Part shown: positions 14,359 to 19,047 of the stretch, in pieces | Layout of the letters: the number at the start of each line of letters is the position of its first letter | How positions within the stretch are numbered: the first letter of the stretch is position 1 | Origin: an uncultured Oscillospiraceae bacterium | Lineage (GTDB): Bacteria > Bacillota > Clostridia > Oscillospirales > Ruminococcaceae | Reading direction: 5' to 3' | NCBI GenBank assembly: GCA_900556255.1 | Contig: USNZ01000004.1 | Coordinates: 1 to 19,047 of the forward strand | Length of the DNA stretch: 19,047 bases | Translations under genes and position numbers: made by a program | The notes under the pieces: generated by a model | The model's input: only the letters and a program-made list of their open reading frames with translations | Databases searched by the model: none | What the model was told of the DNA's origin: nothing

Positions 14359-15405
14359 TCATTCCATTCCCAGCAGGGTGGGCAGCTCGGTCAGGGCCAG
14401 GGTATCGGCGCGCCAGCAGCCCAGACCCGGGCACTTGATGACGGTGATGGTGCCGTTGCCCGCCTTCTTGTCGTGCAGCATGTATTGCAGGACTTTCTCC
14501 TTGCTGACACCCGTGCGCACGGGCAGACCCAGTGTGCGGTAAACGGCGCGCACACGCTTGGCCAGGGCATTGTCCTCGATCATCGGCAGCATACCCAGCG
14601 CCACGCACTCGCCGTGGTACAGCCCTGTGGTGCGCCGCCCGCGGATCCCCTTGACGGCCTCTATGCCGTGGCCGATGGTGTGGCCAAAGTTCAGGCATTT
14701 GCGCATGCCGCCCTCGCGCTCGTCCTGCTCGACGATTTTTTTCTTGAATTTCAGGCTGCGGTAGATGATCTCCTCCAGATTTTGGCGGGGATCGTCGCAC
14801 TCAAACAGCGAGAACAGCTTGGGGTCGCCGATCAGGCCGGTTTTCAGCGCCTCGGCCATGCCGTTGGCGACCTGGCGTTCGGGCAGGGTGGCCAGTGTGT
14901 CAAAATCCACCAGCACTACCTTGGGCTGCCAGAACGCCCCTACGATGTTTTTCGTTTCGCCCAGGTCGATGGCCGTCTTGCCGCCGATGGAGGAATCCAC
15001 CTGCGAAAGCACGGTGGTGGGGCAGTTTACAAAATCAATGCCGCGCATATAGCTGGCCGCGCAAAAGCCGCCTAAATCGCCCACAACGCCGCCGCCCACC
15101 GATACCAGCAGGTCGGCGCGGGTCATGCCAAAGTCCAGCATGGCCTGCAAGACCTCGCCGTATACCTTCAGGCATTTGCTGCCCTCGCCCTGCGGGATGG
15201 TGTAGACCGTTGCGTCGGGGCACTGGTCGGCTACGGTTTGGGCATACTGTGCCGGCACACCGGAATCGGTCAGCACAAACACCTTGCGGTTGGCGGTGTT
15301 TGTGAACTGGTGCAGGTTTTTCAGGCAACCGGCCTTCAGGATAATATCGTAGCTGCGCTGTTTCAGCTGCATTGTAAGTTTCATACCAAACTTTTCCTTT
15401 TTCAT
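14359..15405 (-). CDS. aroB: 3-dehydroquinate synthase
   Basis: This 348-residue 3-dehydroquinate synthase cyclises DAHP in the second shikimate step, using NAD and a metal ion. Motifs are PQGEGSK (71-77), the NAD-binding GGGVVGDLGGF (104-114), DSSIGGKTA (137-145), the metal-ligand segment around Glu185 (AEALKTG) and NFGHTIGHGIE (239-249), followed by HGECV. ATG 15405 lies 4 nt after the pheA stop and has GGGGGA upstream inside the pheA end. An alternative ATG at 15384 (residue 8) also has a purine-rich stretch ahead, so the exact start is uncertain by 7 codons. Confidence 0.95.
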   Translation of the reverse strand: MKKEKFGMKLTMQLKQRSYDIILKAGCLKNLHQFTNTANRKVFVLTDSGVPAQYAQTVADQCPDATVYTIPQGEGSKCLKVYGEVLQAMLDFGMTRADLLVSVGGGVVGDLGGFCAASYMRGIDFVNCPTTVLSQVDSSIGGKTAIDLGETKNIVGAFWQPKVVLVDFDTLATLPERQVANGMAEALKTGLIGDPKLFSLFECDDPRQNLEEIIYRSLKFKKKIVEQDEREGGMRKCLNFGHTIGHGIEAVKGIRGRRTTGLYHGECVALGMLPMIEDNALAKRVRAVYRTLGLPVRTGVSKEKVLQYMLHDKKAGNGTITVIKCPGLGCWRADTLALTELPTLLGME

Positions 15406-15409
15406 TGTA

Positions 15410-16507
15410 TTAGTCCCCCAGGGTAAACGCGCCCAGCAGCCGCAGGGTGCTGCAGGCGGCGGTCAGGGTACCCAGCAGGTCGCGGCAGTCCTGCGCGCGC
15501 GAACCGGCAGGGCAGACAAGCTGTACATAAAAATAATATTCAAAGGGCACATGGGGCAGGGGACGGCTCTTGATACACTCCATGTTAAAGCCGCGCGCGC
15601 CGATCCGATCCAGCACGGCAGCCAGCTGGCCGGGCTTGTGGCGGGCGGTGAACAACAGCGCCAGGCGCTGCCCCTCTCCGGTCAGGGCAGGCGGGGTCTC
15701 GCTGCGCTCGATCACGATAAAGCGGGTGGTATTGTCGCCCTCGGCATTGATGCCCGCCGCCAGAACCTGCAAATCGTACAGCTGCGCGGTCTCGGCGCTG
15801 GCAACGGCGGCCAGTGTGGGGTCATTCTGCTCTGCCACATGGCGGGCGGCGTCCGCCGTGTTGCCCCACGGCTGCAGCACAAAGGCATGCTGCTGCAAAA
15901 AGACATTGCTCTGCGCCAGCGCCTGCGGATGGCTGATGACCGTGCGGATGTCCTCGATTTTCGCGCCGGGCAGCGCTACCAGATCCTGGCGGATGGGCAG
16001 GTCGCACATGTCGGCCATTGTGATTTGCGGGTGGGTGTACAAAAGATCCAGCACGGCGCTGACATCCCCGGCGCTGGAATTTTCAAAGGGGAGCACACCA
16101 AACCGTGCATCGCCGTTTTGCACAGCGTCAAACACCTCGGCCCAGGTGGCAAAAGCCGCAGCGCGGGCAAAAGGAAAGAGCTTGCGCAGGGCAATATGGC
16201 TCCACGCGCCCTCAATGCCCTGATAGGCAGCCGTGTCCTGCCCCAGCGCAGCGCGCTGGTACGCGCGGGAAATCGACATAGCTTCCCGCAAAAAGGCGCG
16301 GTAATAGGGGCGCAGCGCATCGTCCTGCAGACGTGCCGTGTTTTTGTCCAGCACGGCGGCCTCCCGCGCGGCATCAAACACCGGCTTGCCGGTTTGCGCC
16401 TTGTAACGCACCACATCGGCCACGGCCTGCATACGCTGCTCAAACAAAGCGGCCATTTGGGCGTCGATCTCGTCGATTTGGCTGCGTGCCTGCTGTAAAA
16501 GGTCCAT
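15410..16507 (-). CDS. pheA: Bifunctional chorismate mutase / prephenate dehydratase
   Basis: This 365-residue P-protein heads the operon. Residues 1-85 are an AroQ-type chorismate mutase (QIDEIDAQMAALFEQRM, then YKAQTGKPVFDAAREAAVL). Residues 95-266 are prephenate dehydratase with YQGIEGAWS, PFENSSAG (140-147) and the catalytic TTRF (260-263). Residues 280-345 form an ACT domain (KPGQLAAVLD, then FNMECIKSRP), the usual phenylalanine-feedback site. Normal ESRP reads KSRP here, a small departure in that regulatory motif. ATG 16507 has AAAGGAG 8 nt upstream. The product turns chorismate into phenylpyruvate, so this protein and TyrA bracket the shikimate genes and compete for prephenate. Confidence 0.93.
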   Translation of the reverse strand: MDLLQQARSQIDEIDAQMAALFEQRMQAVADVVRYKAQTGKPVFDAAREAAVLDKNTARLQDDALRPYYRAFLREAMSISRAYQRAALGQDTAAYQGIEGAWSHIALRKLFPFARAAAFATWAEVFDAVQNGDARFGVLPFENSSAGDVSAVLDLLYTHPQITMADMCDLPIRQDLVALPGAKIEDIRTVISHPQALAQSNVFLQQHAFVLQPWGNTADAARHVAEQNDPTLAAVASAETAQLYDLQVLAAGINAEGDNTTRFIVIERSETPPALTGEGQRLALLFTARHKPGQLAAVLDRIGARGFNMECIKSRPLPHVPFEYYFYVQLVCPAGSRAQDCRDLLGTLTAACSTLRLLGAFTLGD

Positions 16508-16544
16508 CGCAGACGCTCCTTTGCTTTAGAGTACTAATATATAA

Positions 16545-16573
16545 AGTATAACATAAAGAAAGCGCCGCCACAA
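16545..16573 (-). promoter_or_regulatory. Promoter of the aromatic operon
   Basis: On the minus strand, TTGTGG (16568-16573) and TATACT (16545-16550) are spaced by exactly 17 nt, 37 nt before the pheA ATG. The -35 box lies inside the terminator stem of the upstream phosphatase gene. No leader peptide or T-box is visible in the short leader. Confidence 0.7.
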
Positions 16574-16584
16574 GAGTGACGGCG
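16554..16584 (-). terminator. Terminator of the HAD hydrolase gene
   Basis: A 9-bp stem with one mismatch (GCGCCGTCA/TGGCGGCGC on the minus strand, 16562-16584) is followed by TTTCTTT. It lies 40 nt past the phosphatase stop and overlaps the pheA promoter. Confidence 0.65.
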
Positions 16585-16624
16585 CAAAAATCAGACAGTT
16601 TTCTCAGCTTTGTGCAACAGGGTC

Positions 16625-17467
16625 TCAAGCATGCAGGGCACTGCGCAAAGCAGCCAGCAGCTCGGCCTGGTACTTCGGGTCAAAGGTTCCGTGCAGCAGT
16701 TTGGGCAGGGCCTCCTCCTGCAGGCGGCGCCAGCTGGCAGCCTCGCGTCCCGGCAGGATGGGCACAAATGCCACACCGTTGGCGGCGGCGGCCTGGGCAT
16801 CGCCCATGGCATCGCCCACCATGACCACCTTGCGGCTCTCATAGCCGCAGGCCAGCATGGCAGCGATGGAGTTGGCCTTACTGCCTACTTCCTGGCCAAA
16901 AATCACGTCCGCATGCTTGGCCAGACCGTAGCGTTTCCACTCGCTGGCGATGGCGCTCTCGTTGGCGGCGCTGACCACAGCCAAATCGGCCACGGCATGC
17001 AGCTGACGCAGACCGTCCTCCGCATAGGGGAAAGGCTTGAACGTAGGCTCCAGCAGCTGGATTCGACGGTTGCAGACGTTGTTCCACTCCTGCAATTTGC
17101 GCAGCGCGGGGCTGCCGGTTTTCAGTATTTCCTTTTGCAGGCTCGCGGTCGAAAGCTCTGCCGCCGTGTTGACCCACGCGGCGATATCCTCGCTGCCGGG
17201 CAGCTCAATGCCGCGGTTTCTCAGTCGGTCAAATACCAGAACTACGCTCTCAAAGCGGGAAATTCCCCGCGTAATGGTGTGCAGGTTGATTTCTTCCCAG
17301 GCGGAACGGACAAAATCCGCTTGTTCCTCCAACGCAAATATCCGAATCAGCTCCGGGCACATTACGGTAACATGCTTGGTACGCACGGTGTCCATAACAC
17401 AGCCGTCGGAATCCATGCAAACCAGAAATTCGCGTCTCTTGGTAAAATCCTGCAATACGCTTGCCAT
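16625..17467 (-). CDS. HAD-superfamily hydrolase, phosphatase-like
   Basis: This 280-residue haloacid dehalogenase family protein has motif I MDSDG (18-22, Asp19 nucleophile and Asp21 acid), motif II VVSAANE, motif III lysine in GSKANSI, and motif IV VGDAMGDAQAA. A long helical cap sits between motifs I and II. It most resembles phosphoglycolate-phosphatase-type enzymes, but the substrate cannot be named. ATG 17467 has AAGGGGG 9 nt upstream; a TTG two codons earlier is less likely. It has its own promoter (17497-17525) and terminator (16554-16584), so it appears monocistronic between the sirtuin gene and the aromatic operon. A link to aromatic metabolism is not implied. Confidence 0.85.
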   Translation of the reverse strand: MASVLQDFTKRREFLVCMDSDGCVMDTVRTKHVTVMCPELIRIFALEEQADFVRSAWEEINLHTITRGISRFESVVLVFDRLRNRGIELPGSEDIAAWVNTAAELSTASLQKEILKTGSPALRKLQEWNNVCNRRIQLLEPTFKPFPYAEDGLRQLHAVADLAVVSAANESAIASEWKRYGLAKHADVIFGQEVGSKANSIAAMLACGYESRKVVMVGDAMGDAQAAAANGVAFVPILPGREAASWRRLQEEALPKLLHGTFDPKYQAELLAALRSALHA

Positions 17468-17496
17468 ACCCAAAAACCCCCTTATACATTACTGAT

Positions 17497-17525
17497 ATCA
17501 TACCAACAACGCGGCGGTTTGGCAA
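17497..17525 (-). promoter_or_regulatory. Promoter of the HAD hydrolase gene
   Basis: The minus-strand hexamers TTGCCA (17520-17525) and TATGAT (17497-17502) are 17 nt apart, 29 nt before the ATG. Confidence 0.6.
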
Positions 17526-17553
17526 TGGGTTTTGACAAAAATTTAGCAAAATT

Positions 17554-18279
17554 TTACACGCCGCGCCCCAGCGCCTGCCCAATGGGCATGTGCAGCAGCA
17601 GGTTGGCCATACCGTCCGCCGGGGTAGGCTGCTTGTTGATAACCACCAGCGTGTCCCCCCTAAAGTACCGCAGCAGCCCCGCCGCCGGGTACACGACCAG
17701 ACTGGTACCGCCCACGATCAGCACATCGGCGGCGCGTATGGCCTTTCCCGCGCCCTCCATCGTTGCCTCGTCCAGACCCTCCTCATACAGCACGACATCG
17801 GGCTTTACAATGCCGCCGCAGTCGGTGCAGCGGGGGACACCGTCGCCCGTTTTGCCCGCCTCCTCAATAAAGCTGACGGGGTAGAACTTGCCGCAGCGGG
17901 TGCAGTAGTTGCGCAGGGTCGAGCCGTGCAGTTCAAACACGTTTTTGCTGCCCGCCGCCTGATGCAGCCCGTCGATGTTCTGGGTCACCACGGCGGCACA
18001 TTTGCCCTCGCGCTCCAGTTCGGCCAGACGCAGGTGCGCCGCATTGGGCTTGGCACCGTGCACGATCAGCTTTTGGCGGTAAAAGTCGTAAAATTCCGCT
18101 GTGTGCCGTTCAAAAAAGGTATGGGAGAGCATCTCCTCCGGCGGGTAGCGGAATTTCTGGTGGTACAGTCCGTCCACCGAACGAAAATCCGGTATGCCGC
18201 TTTCGGTGGACACCCCGGCCCCGCCGAAAAACACCATCGCGTGACAATTCTGTAAAATTTCCTCCAAAGCAGGTACCAT
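17554..18279 (-). CDS. Sir2-family NAD-dependent protein deacylase (sirtuin)
   Basis: This 241-residue sirtuin removes acyl groups from protein lysines while consuming NAD and releasing nicotinamide and O-acyl-ADP-ribose. The NAD-binding GAGVSTESGIPDFR (20-33), TQNIDGLH (99-106), catalytic His118 in ELHGS, four zinc cysteines (126, 129, 151, 154) and GTSLVVYPA are all present, so it should be active. The ATG at 18279 has AAAGGGG 10 nt upstream; a longer reading from 18372 crosses the promoter and is rejected. It is divergent from the NAD(P)HX dehydratase gene. Substrate acyl preference is not clear: the Tyr/Arg pair of desuccinylases is not seen at an obvious position. Confidence 0.93.
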   Translation of the reverse strand: MVPALEEILQNCHAMVFFGGAGVSTESGIPDFRSVDGLYHQKFRYPPEEMLSHTFFERHTAEFYDFYRQKLIVHGAKPNAAHLRLAELEREGKCAAVVTQNIDGLHQAAGSKNVFELHGSTLRNYCTRCGKFYPVSFIEEAGKTGDGVPRCTDCGGIVKPDVVLYEEGLDEATMEGAGKAIRAADVLIVGGTSLVVYPAAGLLRYFRGDTLVVINKQPTPADGMANLLLHMPIGQALGRGV

Positions 18280-18316
18280 AAGCCAACAACCCCTTTCGTT
18301 TTTCTGCGGTTTCTTG

Positions 18317-18322
18317 TATAAT
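18317..18322 (+). promoter_or_regulatory. -10 box of the nnrD-like gene
   Basis: A consensus TATAAT lies 33 nt before the ATG at 18356, in the AT-rich centre of the divergent intergenic region. The -35 region (around 18294) is poor. Confidence 0.45.
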
Positions 18323-18325
18323 ATT

Positions 18326-18354
18326 ATTATAAATCCTTTTGGGGGAGGTTTCAA
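18326..18354 (-). promoter_or_regulatory. Promoter of the sirtuin gene
   Basis: The minus-strand hexamers TTGAAA (18349-18354) and TATAAT (18326-18331) are 17 nt apart. The -35 box falls between the ribosome site and the start codon of the divergent nnrD-like gene, so the two genes share control DNA. Confidence 0.65.
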
Positions 18355-18355
18355 T

Positions 18356-19047
18356 ATGCCGCAGGAGATCACCGTTCAAAACGCGCGTCAATGGCTGCCC
18401 GCCCGCCGGGCAGAGAGCAACAAGGGCAGCTACGGCAGCGTACTGGCCGTCGCGGGCAGCACAGCCTACCGCGGGGCCGCCGCCCTTTGCACCGAGGGCG
18501 CACTGCGCAGCGGGGCGGGGCTGGTGTACCTGGCCTCGGTCGAGCCGGTTCTGCAGCTGGCACTTGCCCGCACGCCCGAATGCTGCGTCTGCCCCTGCCG
18601 CACGGCGCGAAACGGCGGTATCCACGCACAGGACGCCGCCGCCCTGCGGGAGTGGTTCCGCACCAAAAACAACACCGTACTGCTGGCAGGGCCCGGCCTG
18701 GGGGAGAGTGCCGCTTCCGTCTGCAGGGCACTGCTGCACCGCAATGCCCCTTGGAGCGCTGCCGTGCTGGACGCCGATGCCCTCAATGCACTGGCCGCCG
18801 GCAAGCTGAAAAGGCTGCCCTTGCCCAAAAACACCGTGCTGACGCCCCACCCCGGCGAAGCCGCCCGTCTGCTGGATTGTACAGTGGGGGAGGTGCAGGC
18901 TGACCGCGAAGCCGCCGCCCGCCGCCTGGCCGGGGTAGCCGACACGCTGAGCGACATCGCCGATACGGTCAACGCCGTCTGCACGCGGCAGATGCCGCCT
19001 AAGGGCGAAAACTTTGATTTTGTGGTCGAGCACATCGCCCGCACGAC
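18356..19047 (+). CDS. nnrD: ADP-dependent NAD(P)H-hydrate dehydratase, N-terminal part, chimeric end
   Basis: The first 190 or so residues match the carbohydrate-kinase-like NAD(P)HX dehydratase that repairs hydrated NAD(P)H: KGSYGSVLAVAGS (23-35), YRGAAALCTEGALRSGAGLV, LLAGPGLGES (109-118), LDADALNAL (138-146) and TPHPGEAARLL (163-173). ATG 18356 has GGGGGAGG upstream. After about residue 190 the sequence no longer follows this family: the expected VLKG strand and the glycine-rich catalytic loop (GSGDVLAG type) are absent, and SpoIIE-like sequence follows in frame to the window edge. As shown it cannot make a working dehydratase. No NAD(P)HX epimerase domain precedes it. Confidence 0.75.
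   Translation, partial: MPQEITVQNARQWLPARRAESNKGSYGSVLAVAGSTAYRGAAALCTEGALRSGAGLVYLASVEPVLQLALARTPECCVCPCRTARNGGIHAQDAAALREWFRTKNNTVLLAGPGLGESAASVCRALLHRNAPWSAAVLDADALNALAAGKLKRLPLPKNTVLTPHPGEAARLLDCTVGEVQADREAAARRLAGVADTLSDIADTVNAVCTRQMPPKGENFDFVVEHIART
18926..19047 (+). other. SpoIIE-like segment joined in frame to nnrD
   Basis: Residues 191-230 of the open frame (LAGVADTLSDIADTVNAV, then GENFDFVVEHIART at the edge) look like the segment of the sporulation phosphatase SpoIIE between its membrane domain and its phosphatase domain, just before its CxxC...CW motif. This is pattern recognition from memory. The join is probably an assembly chimera or a deletion fusion. Confidence 0.45.

Noticed and set aside
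13206..14438. 410-residue plus-strand open frame opposite aroC
   Set aside because: It is a shadow of aroC with no ribosome site and no recognisable domain; the same applies to the long plus-strand frames at 14098-15075, 15551-16498 and 16610-17884.
18110..19033. 307-residue minus-strand frame over the nnrD-like gene
   Set aside because: It is antisense to clear dehydratase motifs and overlaps the sirtuin start and the shared promoter.

Overview
The window looks like a gut Firmicute of the Faecalibacterium/Gemmiger/Subdoligranulum type (Oscillospiraceae). This is inferred from the GC-rich host genes, the clostridial-style aromatic amino acid operon, strong Shine-Dalgarno sites, a sporulation-protein-like fragment at the right edge and abundant small intergenic palindromes. 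The species cannot be fixed from sequence reading alone.

Positions 1 to about 7,100 are the right-hand part of an integrated mobile element. It begins with three tightly packed plus-strand serine recombinase genes (106-4048). The outer two are complete large serine recombinases; the middle one has no catalytic domain. A separate promoter (4118-4146) then drives three genes with 1-nt gaps (4189-6920): an Rpn/YhgA-family PD-(D/E)XK nuclease, a stand-alone receiver-domain protein and an atypical histidine-kinase-like ATPase with a cysteine-rich N-terminus. The last two genes are much more AT-rich than the rest of the window. This cassette is the best candidate for an undescribed system: a phosphorelay pair with no DNA-binding output, translated together with a nuclease. 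The nuclease gene also carries a strong internal ribosome-binding site that could make a short C-terminal product, as reported for intragenic antitoxins of other Rpn proteins.

Positions 6921-7385 are non-coding and structured. They hold two near-identical terminator hairpins, a palindromic block resembling tRNA 3' ends, and a 79-bp MITE-like element with terminal inverted repeats. The MITE is flanked by TTAT, and one copy of TTAT contains the hemW stop codon. The element/chromosome border probably lies here.

The chromosome follows. hemW (minus) and a Bax-inhibitor-1-like membrane protein (plus) are divergent. A 483-nt intergenic stretch (9288-9770) holds two terminators around a cluster of short perfect palindromes. 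A minus-strand operon for chorismate, phenylalanine and tyrosine synthesis then runs from 16507 down to 9771: pheA, aroB, aroC, an aroE-aroK fusion, aroA, tyrA. Together these take DAHP to prephenate, phenylpyruvate and a tyrosine precursor, apart from DAHP synthase and 3-dehydroquinate dehydratase, which must be encoded elsewhere. Upstream lie a HAD phosphatase gene and a sirtuin gene on the minus strand, and, divergent from the sirtuin, the start of an NAD(P)HX dehydratase gene. That last gene changes in frame into SpoIIE-like sequence near 18926, which suggests either an assembly chimera at a contig end or a real deletion fusion.
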